A DNA stretch of 64,000 nt, taken from contig JAEVZS010000029.1 in the NCBI GenBank assembly GCA_023392125.1, positions 1 through 64,000 on the forward strand. The letters are read 5' to 3'. The stretch is from Bacteroidota bacterium. GTDB lineage: Bacteria > Bacteroidota > Bacteroidia > Cytophagales > Cytophagaceae. Below, in pieces: positions 51,997 through 63,000 of the stretch (positions within the stretch are counted from its first letter, which is position 1; each line of letters starts with the position of its first letter). The position numbers were made by a program, and so were the translations under genes. The notes beneath the pieces are model-generated. The model was given only the letters and a program-made list of their open reading frames with translations, searched no databases and had not been told where the DNA came from.

Positions 51997-53097
51997 ATGT
52001 CTCTGTTCATAAGCATTGTCACTACCCTGCTCTGCCTGCCCTGGCCCGGATTTGTCCTGATGTCGCCCATGGCAATTGCTGCAGAAGGGTTTTCCAGCAG
52101 CAAAACCTCCATTATACAGGCAATGGTGTTTTTCATCTATCCCGCTGGTATATTTCTCCTGCTCAAAGTTGCAGGCCTCTCATTTTACGGCACGGATCCT
52201 CTTCGCTGGGCAGTGGCAATATTCGCCATAGGTACGCTCATATCGCTGGCCTACGGACTACCCCGGCTACTGAGCAACCTGTATAAGGGCATACCTAACG
52301 ATAGCTACCACATCGGAAAAAACAATGTGTATTTCAACGGCTGTCTCATAAAAGGCGCAGATCCCGATACATTTGTCCAATACCATGGCATAGGGTACGA
52401 TCTCAATGACAGGAACCTCACGTATATCACTATTCCGCATGCTTATTACAGCAAAGACAGGAACTATGTATATCTTGAGAACAAACGACTGCCAGAGGCT
52501 GATGCTGAAACCTTCGATCAGCTGGCAAATGACGGTACCCGATCCTACTGGCATGACAAACGGAATGCGTACTATAAATGGATGCGCATCCCTGAAGCCG
52601 ACGGAGCTACCTTCCGCTATCTCGGTTATCCGTATACCTGTGACAAGAACCAGGTATTTTTCGAAAACAAGGTAGTTCCCGGTGCCGATGTAGCTACGTT
52701 CCGTTCCCTGGGAGGACACGCAGGACGCGATGCGTACAACGTATTCGTACATGCTCTGCGCGCGGACAACGTACAGGATGTAGCAAGCTTTGAAACCCAG
52801 CTGCTGGACAATGACTGGTTTGGCCGGGACAAAGCGCAGATTTATTCGGTCCGGTACGCTCCGCCTCATCCGTTGCTCGCCTTTCCGGATGCAGACCCGG
52901 AAACGTTTGAGACCGTAGGGAATCATTATGCCAAAGACAAAAACCGGGTATACTACTATGGCTACAGCAAACCGGAGATTGCCGTACTGGAAGGCGCGAA
53001 CCCTGTCACATTCCGGCTTCACTATGACCGCGAAAAGAATACAGATGCCACCGATGGCGAACGATACTACGGGAGCGGAATTTTATACACAGAGTAA
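51997..53097 (+). CDS. DKNYY-repeat membrane protein
   Basis: 366 residues from the ATG at 51997; the TTG at 51967 lies in the likely promoter. Three membrane helices occupy the first 85 residues. The rest consists of repeated DKNYY-type units: GKNNVYFNGCLIKGADPDTF, SKDRNYVYLENKRLPEADAE, CDKNQVFFENKVVPGADVAT, AKDKNRVYYYGYSKPEI. Each unit is about 45 residues. DKNYY proteins are widespread and of unknown function. First gene of a plus-strand group of three. Confidence 0.8.
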   Translation: MSLFISIVTTLLCLPWPGFVLMSPMAIAAEGFSSSKTSIIQAMVFFIYPAGIFLLLKVAGLSFYGTDPLRWAVAIFAIGTLISLAYGLPRLLSNLYKGIPNDSYHIGKNNVYFNGCLIKGADPDTFVQYHGIGYDLNDRNLTYITIPHAYYSKDRNYVYLENKRLPEADAETFDQLANDGTRSYWHDKRNAYYKWMRIPEADGATFRYLGYPYTCDKNQVFFENKVVPGADVATFRSLGGHAGRDAYNVFVHALRADNVQDVASFETQLLDNDWFGRDKAQIYSVRYAPPHPLLAFPDADPETFETVGNHYAKDKNRVYYYGYSKPEIAVLEGANPVTFRLHYDREKNTDATDGERYYGSGILYTE

Positions 53098-53145
53098 ACA
53101 CACTTTTTGAAAAAGACACTTCGGTGCGGATCACCCGACATACAC

Positions 53146-55068
53146 ATGTACAAACTGGAAATAATACAACCTGAAGAAACGTGGATTGCTGCCATCAGTC
53201 CGGACCGGCACCGAATTGATAAATACCTTCACGGCCTGCCAGAAGAAATACAGGCACAATCCTCCTGTGACCGCATTTCACCCCAGGCATTTCCGCTGAT
53301 TCTGCTCGAATACAGCGAGCCGTCTCCGGAAACCGGCTCCCGGTTTGAGTTTTGCACGCTGGAAGCACTGCAGGAACGCATCGATCTGCAGCGCAGACAA
53401 AGAACAGACGATGAAGAGCATGTATACTTCCGGTATTATTTCTTCGATGAAGATTATTTTCAGGCTGCTCCCAACGAAAACTATATGCATTACCTGCCAC
53501 ATACTGCAGTCACCAACCTTGTGCTGGGCGAGCCATACCCCATTTCTGTTTTCCATGAGAAAATAAAGCAATATGCTTCCGGCTATGACATCGACAGCCT
53601 GGATGCCCTTTTTGAACAAACCCAAATCATCCATACTTCCCTTCCGGAAAAAGAAGATCTTGCCCTCAATGGCTATGACAGATTGTTCTGGGACATGAAC
53701 TATGACCATGCCTGCGGCAAGCTCACCGATGCCGGTATAGAATACCTGCTGCCAATGGTTGATAAAATGGAAATACTACTGGGTGAGAAAAAATGGCAGC
53801 ACCGAAGCTATGCCCTTCATATTGTGCTGGAAAAAGCCTGTAAAGAAAAAAATGACTCGGTGGTTTCATTGCTTCAGGGAACCATACATGCTTTTGAAAA
53901 TTATCTGCTTACACACCCTGAGGAAAAACCGGATATCCACCGTATGCTGGCACAGGCCTTCCAATGGATGATGGAGGCTGATTGTCAGAATGCTCTCAGA
54001 TACTGGAATATGGCAATGGCCGAAATGCAGAAAGCGGTAAAGCATGCCCCGGAGGAAGCTTCCTGGTTTTCTATACTTGAGCTGATCTATGCATCTCCGG
54101 TCAATGACGAAAACATAAAAGCAGCACAAGCCGAAGCGCAAAAAAGCTTCATCACAGAGACAGGCACTCTGGAGAAGAAGCTTGGCGGTATGCTGGCATA
54201 TCGCATCGCACAGGCATACCAGCAGCTGCGGGAGCATTGGGAATGGAAAAAACCTGAGGAAGCTTTTCCGGAAGAAGAAGCCCGTTCCTGGGCCGAAAAA
54301 TCGCTTGCTTACCAACCCAGGGAAATCTCCCGCATGGACTTGCATGAGTGCGCGCAATTTTACCACCGGACAGGCTCCGCGGAAAGACGTATAGAATTTC
54401 TCGAAAAAACCATCACTCTATATGAGCGGGTTTTGGCAGCAACCAGCGACTGCGCCTTTGAGGTATATTATATCGCCGGCCTTTGGAAAGAAATAGCAGA
54501 AATCCATATTGAAAGCAACAGTTTGTCACTTGCTGACGAAGCAATGGTAAAGGCACAGCAAATCTATGATCGGTACCAGCAAACGATCAGACTCAACCCT
54601 TCCACTTTCCTTCACTATGCAGAATTTCTGGAATACTGCTTCTTCAGCTATCCGGGTAATATCAATAAACCGTCTCTGGCAGCACTCAACAATATAGCCT
54701 GTGAAGTGGAAATACAATCTGAAGGATTTCTCAGCTATCCGTACCTGCTGCTCATGAAAATCGCATTGCATGAAAACAATGAAGCGCAGGCCGTGCTTGA
54801 ACTGACCAAAAGCCTTATATTGCATGAGCTCTGTGCAGAATCGGTATATGAAGATCTTTGGAAAAATTTCAAAGACAGCAATTACAGGCAACTCAGCGCA
54901 TTCCTTTATGATACCATGCAGTTTATCAAGGAAATAAGAGAAAACTATTATTACCATCCCGGGTTACGCTGGAAGCAGCTGTGCACCATGACAGCCGGGG
55001 AGCTGACCGGATATTGGGAAAAACGAAAAAAAGAACTAAGAAACAGATCTGTAACGGATTCTGAATAA
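53146..55068 (+). CDS. Unknown helical protein
   Basis: 640 residues from the ATG at 53146; the TTG at 53107 is less likely. The first 170 residues are mixed alpha/beta (YKLEIIQPEETWIAAISPDR, VYFRYYFFDEDYFQAAPNEN). The rest is a helical, TPR-like array (IHRMLAQAFQWMMEADCQNA, LRYWNMAMAEMQKAVKHAPE, FLEKTITLYERVLAATSD). No catalytic motif or signal peptide. It follows the DKNYY gene by 48 bp and precedes the next gene by 12 bp. Confidence 0.6.
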   Translation: MYKLEIIQPEETWIAAISPDRHRIDKYLHGLPEEIQAQSSCDRISPQAFPLILLEYSEPSPETGSRFEFCTLEALQERIDLQRRQRTDDEEHVYFRYYFFDEDYFQAAPNENYMHYLPHTAVTNLVLGEPYPISVFHEKIKQYASGYDIDSLDALFEQTQIIHTSLPEKEDLALNGYDRLFWDMNYDHACGKLTDAGIEYLLPMVDKMEILLGEKKWQHRSYALHIVLEKACKEKNDSVVSLLQGTIHAFENYLLTHPEEKPDIHRMLAQAFQWMMEADCQNALRYWNMAMAEMQKAVKHAPEEASWFSILELIYASPVNDENIKAAQAEAQKSFITETGTLEKKLGGMLAYRIAQAYQQLREHWEWKKPEEAFPEEEARSWAEKSLAYQPREISRMDLHECAQFYHRTGSAERRIEFLEKTITLYERVLAATSDCAFEVYYIAGLWKEIAEIHIESNSLSLADEAMVKAQQIYDRYQQTIRLNPSTFLHYAEFLEYCFFSYPGNINKPSLAALNNIACEVEIQSEGFLSYPYLLLMKIALHENNEAQAVLELTKSLILHELCAESVYEDLWKNFKDSNYRQLSAFLYDTMQFIKEIRENYYYHPGLRWKQLCTMTAGELTGYWEKRKKELRNRSVTDSE

Positions 55069-55080
55069 GCAACGATAACA

Positions 55081-56262
55081 ATGCACCAGACACTATATGC
55101 ACAAATACAGGAAGAGTTTGACCGGATTGCTGACACCTTCAGCCAAAAGGAAAAAGCAATCCTTGAAGACGAAAATCTGATTATCCTGCAGTCAAAATAC
55201 AACCTGCATGATATACAGCCATACCATGCGCAGCTCACCAATGAAACGTTGCCTCCGGACGCAAAACTGATCATCGAATCGGAAGAAGATTTTGACCCCG
55301 AGCTGGATGATTTGTATGACTACAGAATTGATTTTGAAAGCAGGAAAGCTTATCTCAAAAGACTGCATTTCGGCGAAGACGTGTTTTACAGCACTATTTA
55401 TGAATACCACGAGGATGAGGAATACCACAAAAGCTTTTCCATATACCAGAACAACGGAAATATAAAAGCAACCAACCTGAGCTATCTGTATTTCAGAGAT
55501 GGTCTTCCCTATCAGTTTATAGAGTGCACTGAATACGGCATTTCGCTCAAAACCTATACCTGTGACGATACATTCATAAAAAGCTATAAGCTTGAGTGGC
55601 CGGATTACGACCATCACTGTATCGGAGAGCTAAGCTACAATCCGGACGGCGATCTGATAAAGATTGTCGAGACTGTTTCGGACGGAAGAGTCCGTCTGTT
55701 GTTTGAAGCAGGACTGGAAACCAGAGATATTGAAACCGTGCTGGAAGAGCTGGAAAATTTTCTGGTTGAAAATATCGCTGACCAGATTCTTGAAAAAGTC
55801 AGCATTGAGGAGCCCGTATATTGCATACTGTTTGAATATACCATGCAGGGTCCTTTCCCTCCCGCCATCGCTTTCGGCGTGGCTTCCGAAATAGAGGGCA
55901 CATTTGAAGATCACGCACCCTGTGAGCTGTACAATGCCCCCGACATGCGGTATTTTTCCGAACATGATAAACCCAGGCTGGTCAACATCGATTTTTATCC
56001 GGAAGACATTCAGTCCGCGTATCTGATCACCACCGCGCACAGCACCAACATTCCCTGGCAGGACGAAGAAGCCTCCGAAACCTGGGAACAGCAGGTCAAA
56101 GATGTATACCTGCGTGTCTGCAAACGGCTGATGCATTTTGATTTCTCATCATCCTTTACCAAAACAGCACACTTCCTGGTCATGGCCCGTGATTTTGAGC
56201 AATGCAACGAGGAAGAGCTTTTTGAAGAAATGATGAAATACAAGAGGGAGAAGGGGCTGTAG
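55081..56262 (+). CDS. Unknown acidic cytoplasmic protein
   Basis: 393 residues, very acidic, no signal peptide. Beta-rich repeats such as YKLEWPDYDHHCIGELSYNP and DLIKIVETVSDGRVRLLFEA occur in the middle, and the C-terminus is helical. No family recognised. It is third in the plus-strand group (12 bp after the preceding gene). It is convergent with the monooxygenase gene, 23 bp away. Confidence 0.6.
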   Translation: MHQTLYAQIQEEFDRIADTFSQKEKAILEDENLIILQSKYNLHDIQPYHAQLTNETLPPDAKLIIESEEDFDPELDDLYDYRIDFESRKAYLKRLHFGEDVFYSTIYEYHEDEEYHKSFSIYQNNGNIKATNLSYLYFRDGLPYQFIECTEYGISLKTYTCDDTFIKSYKLEWPDYDHHCIGELSYNPDGDLIKIVETVSDGRVRLLFEAGLETRDIETVLEELENFLVENIADQILEKVSIEEPVYCILFEYTMQGPFPPAIAFGVASEIEGTFEDHAPCELYNAPDMRYFSEHDKPRLVNIDFYPEDIQSAYLITTAHSTNIPWQDEEASETWEQQVKDVYLRVCKRLMHFDFSSSFTKTAHFLVMARDFEQCNEEELFEEMMKYKREKGL

Positions 56263-56285
56263 CAAGGCTTATCGCTCTCTGCCCC

Positions 56286-57317
56286 CTATTTCTTCAGCGC
56301 TTCCCGTACTTTGGGAGCGATCTTTGTCCCGAAGATCTCGATTGATTTCATCAGAGAAGCATGCGAAGGACCACCCACATCCATATGCGCGGAGAAACGG
56401 GTAAGACCAAACAGCTCATGCATTTCCAGAATTTTATTGATTGCTTCGCTGGCATCACCTATGATCAGGTGACCGCTCTTGCCCCGGCCGTAATCGTACT
56501 GACCACGGGAGTACGGCTGCCAGCCCCTGGTACGGCCGATGCGATTCATCTGGTCAGAGTAAACCGGATAGTACTCATCGGCAGTTTTTCTGCTGTCATC
56601 TCCAAAGAAGCAATGCATATGCACGCCCACTTCAAACGCCTTCATATCGTGTTTGTAATGCTGGTAAGCTTCCTGATAGTAATTAAACAGTGGCTGAAAC
56701 TGAATCGGATTACCACCAATAATAGCGAAGATCACCGGCAATCCGGCTTTGGCTGCACGAACAACCGACTCCGGCGTTCCTCCTACGGCTACCCAGATTT
56801 TGAGCCGGTTGTCTACTGCACGTGGCAAGACCTCCTGATTGTCGAGCGCTGCACGATATTTTCCTTTCCAGGTAATACGTTGCTCCTGGTTTATTTTTAC
56901 CAGAAGATCCAGCTTTTCTTCAAACAGTCCGTTATAGTCTTTTAGATCGTAGCCATATACGGGAAAAGACTCTGTGAAACTGCCCCTTCCGGCAGTAATC
57001 TCCGCCCGGCCGCTGCTGATCTGATCGATCGTGGCAAAACTCTGGTAGATCCGCACAGGATCAGATGAGCTCAGAACGGTAACAGCGCTTCCCAGCTTAA
57101 TACGTCTGGTAACAGTAGCTGCAGCTGCCAGAACTATTTCCGGTACAGAGACTGCATAATCCGGACGGTGATGCTCTCCTATGCCAAAGAAATCGAGACC
57201 GGTTTCATCCATCAGCTTTATCTCCTCGATCAGTTCCCGCAGCCGTTCGCCGGCCGGAAGAGGTTTCCCCTGCTGATCGTAATGGTTATCTCCAAACATG
57301 CCTACGCCTAATTCCAT
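56286..57317 (-). CDS. LLM-class flavin-dependent monooxygenase
   Basis: 343 residues from the start at 57317, where the family N-terminus MELGVGMFGD begins; the frame to 57389 is longer but not typical. GLDFFGIGEHHRPDYAVSVP is the conserved F420/FMN luciferase-like segment, followed by RIKLGSAVTVLSSSDPVRIY and the C-terminal GDASEAINKILEM. Predicted FMN-dependent oxidation of an unknown small molecule. Monocistronic. Confidence 0.88.
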   Translation of the reverse strand: MELGVGMFGDNHYDQQGKPLPAGERLRELIEEIKLMDETGLDFFGIGEHHRPDYAVSVPEIVLAAAATVTRRIKLGSAVTVLSSSDPVRIYQSFATIDQISSGRAEITAGRGSFTESFPVYGYDLKDYNGLFEEKLDLLVKINQEQRITWKGKYRAALDNQEVLPRAVDNRLKIWVAVGGTPESVVRAAKAGLPVIFAIIGGNPIQFQPLFNYYQEAYQHYKHDMKAFEVGVHMHCFFGDDSRKTADEYYPVYSDQMNRIGRTRGWQPYSRGQYDYGRGKSGHLIIGDASEAINKILEMHELFGLTRFSAHMDVGGPSHASLMKSIEIFGTKIAPKVREALKK

Positions 57318-57693
57318 ATGCGCTATTCTTTTTTGTAAAGATACGAAAAGGATCGCTTTTACACCGGCCAGGCTGCCATATATGCACATCAGCCGGCAGA
57401 TAATACAACCGGATATCCGGGATATAGTTTTTCTGCATTATTTCAGAAAACAGCACTGGTCAGATTCCGTAAACGCGGATATTCCGTTTTCACAATAACT
57501 ATTAAAAATGAGCAAACCTGCTATAAAGCCCTGTAATTATCAGATTTAAAATCAACAATTTGCTTTTTAATCTCCTGATTCTGTTCAACTATTTAAATAC
57601 ATGGCTCAATTCTGTATGAAAAACGCAATATTGCATATATTTACAGGCTAACACGATCTTTGAAGAACAAGAGAGAGATAAAATTTGCAGAAT
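57318..57693. promoter_or_regulatory. Divergent spacer with probable fabV promoter
   Basis: Between the monooxygenase and FabV genes. ATTG (57630-57633) and GATCTTTG (57656-57663) roughly fit a -33/-7 pair for FabV. Nothing else stands out. Confidence 0.35.
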
Positions 57694-58884
57694 ATGGTAA
57701 TAGAACCAAGAATGAGAGGATTTATCTGTTTGACTTCACATCCCGCGGGTTGTGAAAGAAACGTGCTAAATCAGATTGAGTATACCAGAGACAAAGGCCC
57801 GGTTTCCGGCCCTAAAAATGTACTGGTTATAGGAGCATCCACAGGCTTCGGACTTGCATCCAGAATTGTGAGTGCATTTGGAGCAAACGCCTCAACCATA
57901 GGCGTATTTTTTGAAAAAGCGCCTTCAGAAGGAAAAACAGCTTCTCCCGGCTGGTACAACAGCGCAGCCTTTCAGAAAGAAGCCCAAAAAGCAGGACTTT
58001 ATGCAAAAAGCATTAACGGAGACGCTTTTTCCGATGATATCAAAAACAAAACGATTGATCTGATAAAAAAAGACCTTGGCAAAATAGACCTGATTATATA
58101 CAGCCTGGCTTCTCCTGTGCGTACTCATCCGAAAACAGGCGTTACGCATCGTTCTGTACTCAAACCGATAGGTCAGAACTTTACCAATAAGACGGTAGAC
58201 TTTCATACCGGAAAGGTTTCCGAGATCAGCATAGATCCGTGCAATGAAGAGGATATCGAAAATACGATCGCTGTAATGGGTGGAGAAGACTGGCAAATGT
58301 GGCTGGAAGCGCTTCTGGCCGCAGATGTACTGTCTGAAAATGTAATGACGCTGGCATACTCCTATATCGGACCACAGCTTACAGAAGCTGTTTACCGGAA
58401 AGGTACCATAGGAAAAGCCAAAGATCATCTGGAAGCCACAGCCTTCAAAATAACAGATCTGCTGAAACAGGTGAACGGAAAAGCATATGTTTCTGTCAAT
58501 AAGGCTCTGGTAACTCAGGCAAGCTCGGCTATACCAGTCATTCCTCTGTACATCAGTCTTCTTTATAAAACGATGAAAGAAAGCGGAATTCACGAGGGAT
58601 GTATCGAGCAAATAGACAGACTGTTCAGAGAACGTCTGTATACAGGCGGGGCAATACCTACGGATGAAAATGGAAGAATCCGGATTGACGACTGGGAAAT
58701 GAGAGAAGATATTCAGAACAGGATCTCTGAATTGTGGTCACAGGCCGATACCGATACCCTCGCATCGATCGGAGATCTGCAGGGATATAAATCCGATTTT
58801 CTCAATCTTTTCGGATTTGGTTTTCCGGAGGTCAATTATCTGGAAGACGTGAACGAAAACATACAAATCGAAGAGCTGCAATAA
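57694..58884 (+). CDS. fabV: Trans-2-enoyl-CoA/ACP reductase FabV
   Basis: 396 residues, the standard FabV length, from the ATG at 57694 where the usual MVIEPRMRGFICLTSHPAGC begins; the TTG at 57685 is 9 bp earlier. NADH site GASTGFGLASRI, catalytic Tyr region MTLAYSYIGP (Y-x8-K, with the Lys in RKGTIGKAK), and the C-terminal GFGFPEVNYLEDV. It reduces enoyl-ACP or enoyl-CoA in the last step of fatty acid elongation and is naturally resistant to triclosan. Monocistronic with a strong terminator. Confidence 0.96.
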   Translation: MVIEPRMRGFICLTSHPAGCERNVLNQIEYTRDKGPVSGPKNVLVIGASTGFGLASRIVSAFGANASTIGVFFEKAPSEGKTASPGWYNSAAFQKEAQKAGLYAKSINGDAFSDDIKNKTIDLIKKDLGKIDLIIYSLASPVRTHPKTGVTHRSVLKPIGQNFTNKTVDFHTGKVSEISIDPCNEEDIENTIAVMGGEDWQMWLEALLAADVLSENVMTLAYSYIGPQLTEAVYRKGTIGKAKDHLEATAFKITDLLKQVNGKAYVSVNKALVTQASSAIPVIPLYISLLYKTMKESGIHEGCIEQIDRLFRERLYTGGAIPTDENGRIRIDDWEMREDIQNRISELWSQADTDTLASIGDLQGYKSDFLNLFGFGFPEVNYLEDVNENIQIEELQ

Positions 58885-58914
58885 GCTACAGTTAAAAAAT
58901 CAAAAATTAACGGC

Positions 58915-58940
58915 CCTTGTTCTATTAAGAACAAGGGCTG
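58915..58940 (+). terminator. Rho-independent terminator after fabV
   Basis: GCCCTTGTTCT (58915-58925), loop ATTA, AGAACAAGGGC (58930-58940), followed by TGTTTC. Perfect 11-bp stem. Confidence 0.75.
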
Positions 58941-59020
58941 TTTCAATTACCTATAACCAGTTTACCCGGATTCGGCTTTTTTACCGTATTATTCCTGTGA
59001 TCCGCAGCCAGCCTGCACCC

Positions 59021-59689
59021 TCATATTTTTTTTAAAATATAAAGCATACCGTCTTTTTCTCCATAGCTGTCTCTGAGCTCTTTCCTGCTGGTGCAAACTT
59101 CCACAGGCCCTTTATTGTATGGCTGCACCAGCCCAAGGTCAGGCCGGTTGATCCATAGCCCGGACTCCTCTTCATAGTGCTTGCGGTGCACAAAGATATT
59201 GGCTACTTTCAGCTGCAGCATATCATGTATGGGTCGGTTAAGCATAAGCCCGGCCCGGCTATTGGCAAAAATAATCACATCCTGATTGTTGGTCATTATG
59301 ACAGCGTCGTCAATAAGCTCGATAGCCTCATACACATAGTGTTTTTTTACAACTTTTTCCTCCAGCTCTTCGGCAAGCATATTCAGCAATAAGCCCAAAT
59401 TGGCAAACATGGTATTAGTTCCGGGTATTTCCACCCGTTTCGAAAAATCCCCTTTGGCCACTGAGTTCACCACCTGACTGAGTATATCAAATTTATTGAT
59501 CAGCTCATCACATTGAATCTTTGTTTCCAGCAACTCATTCGTCATCTGAAACAGCGAATGATATCGGTAGTGATTATCAAGCGTTCCCTCTTCCACAAAC
59601 TGCTCAAGTCGGCAGGCCAGCTCATCTCCCAGCCTTTTCAGTTCCACCATCTGATCATAGTCTGATCGTGTCAATGTAATTGTATCCAT
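59021..59689 (-). CDS. HAMP/PAS-type sensory protein without output domain
   Basis: 222 residues. An N-terminal coiled coil (about 1-60) is followed by a HAMP-like segment (VVNSVAKGDFSKRVEIPGTN) and a PAS-like domain (AIELIDDAVIMTNNQDVIIF, ANSRAGLMLNRPIHDML). No histidine kinase, cyclase or receiver domain follows, and there is no membrane helix. It may relay a signal by protein contact. It stands alone, with 329 bp of spacer before the next gene. Confidence 0.7.
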   Translation of the reverse strand: MDTITLTRSDYDQMVELKRLGDELACRLEQFVEEGTLDNHYRYHSLFQMTNELLETKIQCDELINKFDILSQVVNSVAKGDFSKRVEIPGTNTMFANLGLLLNMLAEELEEKVVKKHYVYEAIELIDDAVIMTNNQDVIIFANSRAGLMLNRPIHDMLQLKVANIFVHRKHYEEESGLWINRPDLGLVQPYNKGPVEVCTSRKELRDSYGEKDGMLYILKKI

Positions 59690-59962
59690 ATAAAAAAGTT
59701 TACCAAAAACATTTAAATGCTATAGCAACAATACCGGTTCAAAAAACAGCGAATAAAATCAGTATACATTAAGTATCCGGATAAAAAATAATTACCACAT
59801 TCCGTTAAACGAGCAAAGCAGCTGATATCTGACAAACATAAAAATCAATTATTTTACCGGCAAATATAAACTAATCAAATACAAAACAACTAATTATTTT
59901 CAAATACCTGTTAAACTAATAAAACCAATCATAACAGCCTTTTGCATATATCCCTTCAACAT

Positions 59963-59995
59963 AAAGCCACCGGCTGCAGCGCAACCGGTGGCTTT
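59963..59995 (-). terminator. Terminator of the giant repeat-protein gene
   Basis: AAAGCCACCGG (59963-59973) pairs with CCGGTGGCTTT (59985-59995). On the minus strand it follows the stop at 60019 and ends in TTTAT. The rest of the spacer 59690-60018 is AT-rich and shows no other feature. Confidence 0.7.
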
Positions 59996-60018
59996 TACAT
60001 TATACAGGCAGGCTGCGG

Positions 60019-63000
60019 TTATTCCTTACGTATCTTCTGAACATAATTTTTACCATTCAGATTTACAATCATCCAGTATACGCCGGCAGGAGCATAACGT
60101 ATATCAATCTCCGCCAGCTGACCGCCGGCAATCTCCCGGCCGGTAGCCGTATACATGGTCGCTCCTCTGGCATCGACAATACGAATATCTGCGCGCTCTG
60201 CTGCTGCATTGCTCAGATCAACACGGAACACACCATTGTTCGGGTTCGGATAGACATGGATACCAATACTTTCCATACGATCAGTATAGTCAGTAATAAC
60301 CATCTCAAGACGTTCCGATTTTCCTTTGCAACCATACTCATCCGTCACCTCAACCTGGTACACTCCGTTTTCAGTAACCGTTATTGCCTGCTGATAGTAT
60401 TCAAGCGACTGATCATTGAAGTACCACTGATAGCTTTCTGCATCAGAAGCCGTCAGTACAATACCGTCAATACTTACCGTTGGTTCAGGGTTTTCACGAA
60501 CGGTCATAGTAACCACATTCGTCTTCCCGGCCTGCAAGGGGTCAGAAGCTTCGCTTACCACAGCACTTACTCTGTCTCCCTGTCTGATTCCGGAAGTTGT
60601 AAAGAGCGCGTCACCGGCACCTTCTACGATCAGATCATTAATAAACCAGCTGTATACAGGTTCTGTCATCTCCTGTGCAGGCTGAATCTGGAAGCTTACT
60701 TCTGTGCCTTCGCAGATCGCCGTAGCTTCTGCATAAAGTATCGCCTTTACAGATCCATCGGTTACTGTCAGCGTAAATGTACCGCTGGCCGACATGCCGG
60801 ACACATCTGAAGCTGTCATTCTTACTACGAGTACCTGAGCTTCTTCCGGTAAACCACTCAGCGTCGGACCGGCAGGATCAAATGCCAGCCAGGCCGGAAG
60901 CTCGGAGCCGTCTTCCATACTCAGACTGTAGCGAAGCTGATCATCCGGATCTGCATCTGCAAATATACCGGACGGAATGGTAAAGCTAAACTCCTCACCT
61001 GCTGTCAGCCACTGATTGGCAAGCTGACCGGCGTATTCAGGTGCATCATTGACCGGAAGGACAGTTACTGTCAGGCTCTCAGAGTGCAGGTTATTGAATG
61101 CCTGCCCATCGTTGGCAATGATCACAAACTCCTGGACTCCAAACTTATCTTTTACTGAAGTAATCCGAAGCTCACCGGTATGATTGTCAAACACAATATT
61201 CACCAGTTCGGAAACCTCAGGCTCTACAGAATAGCGAACAATCTGCTCGCGTTCCGCTTCCGGCACTTCTCCCGGTAGTACATATACAATTACAGTCTCT
61301 TCAAAATCCTCCTCCCTGCTGATTTCATTTTCAGAAAGGGTAAACTTCGGAGCCGTATTGTTTTCATTCACTATATGCACCTCCTGAGCTGATGTTTTCA
61401 GAGGCTCAATATTACCGGTACTGTCAATCGCCTGTATGTAGAAAGCGTACGTACTGCCACGCTTTCCGGCAAACTCGACGGATGTAGCAGAAATATAGTC
61501 TGTACCAGCCAGACTATCGGAATAATATACGGCAAAAGGTCCTCCGTTTTCAGAAACGAACAGCTGATAAGCAGCTATACCAGAACCAACATCCGATCCG
61601 CTCCAGCTTACCGTAAACGTGGTATCGTAAGTCATTGAGGGAAGGTCTTCCAACCAGCTCACCGGATGAGTCGCATCGATGGTATTGAACCATGTATTGG
61701 TAATAATCGGCGCATTATCATCAAATACAATGGAAGCCTCAGCCTGTATGACATCTTCGGTCACAGCAGCAGCAGCAGGTAATATCCTATAGCTTACATA
61801 GCCCTGACCTATACCGGAAGAATCATTGACAGCAAGGAAACCTTTCATAGGATCCAGAGGTGGAAGCCCGGTCAGAGGATCAATACTCTGCAACAGCCAG
61901 AAGGCTTCTTTGCGGACAATATCAACACCTGCGGTCACCTGAAGCAGGATATCCAATGAATCGGTCAGGTCCAGCGTAACTGTATAATTGGCTATATTAT
62001 CCGGTACTTCAAACACATACGGACCGAATCCGAAACTTCCGAGGCGCAGGCTAAGCGGATTGACCAGACTATCCAGCTTCTGTGTGATTTCCACCCGCTG
62101 AGCCGGAGCTGTTGCCAGCTCAGGATCATTTTCGAAGAAAATCACATACGGAAGCTGCTCATGTTTGCCAACCCAGGCAGCCTCACCATAACCGATCGGG
62201 CCAAGTATCTCATTCGGATCACAGGATGCATAAACCGGTACACATATAGCATCAGAGACCGCGTCACAAGCCAGATCCATTCTTCCCTGATCGCAGGCAA
62301 CCCAGCACGCCGCGGCACAAGCTCCTCCCGCGACAGCGGTCCATGGGCCAGGTGGTACCCTCAGCATACAGGCAAGCGCTACTCCCAGACATCGCTTTTG
62401 ACACATTTTACGGCCAACCAGCAGTTTACAGGCTACATTGGTAATCGTGCAACAATTACCCATTCCAGGACCACCACCACAATTAGGTCTGAATATCGGA
62501 GAAGCACACCTTTCCAGACATTCTATCTCGGTTTTATTACATCCGCAATATCCCCGGAAAATCTTTTTAGGATCATTCGGGCACTGATCATTACAATCCG
62601 GAGTGCCATCACCATCCGAATCTTCATCCGGATTGCCGCAACCACAGGCACCCTCTGAGGTTTTCTCAGGATCGTTCGGACACTTATCCAGACAATAGTC
62701 CGGTGTACCATCGCCATCGGAGTCATCATCCGGCAGGTAGCACCCGCATTTACCCGGTTCTGTTTTCTGAGGATCATATGGACAACGATCCTGGCAATCC
62801 GGCGTACCATCTCCATCAGTATCTTTATCCTCTACCCCACAGCCACACTGACCGGGATCGGTTTTATTGGGATCAGACGGACATCCGTCATTGCAATCCA
62901 GCGTACCATCACCATCGGAGTCATTGTCCGGCGTATCACAACCACAGACACCGGGTTCTGTCTTACCGGAATTTTCCGGGCAGTTGTCAAAGCAATCCGG

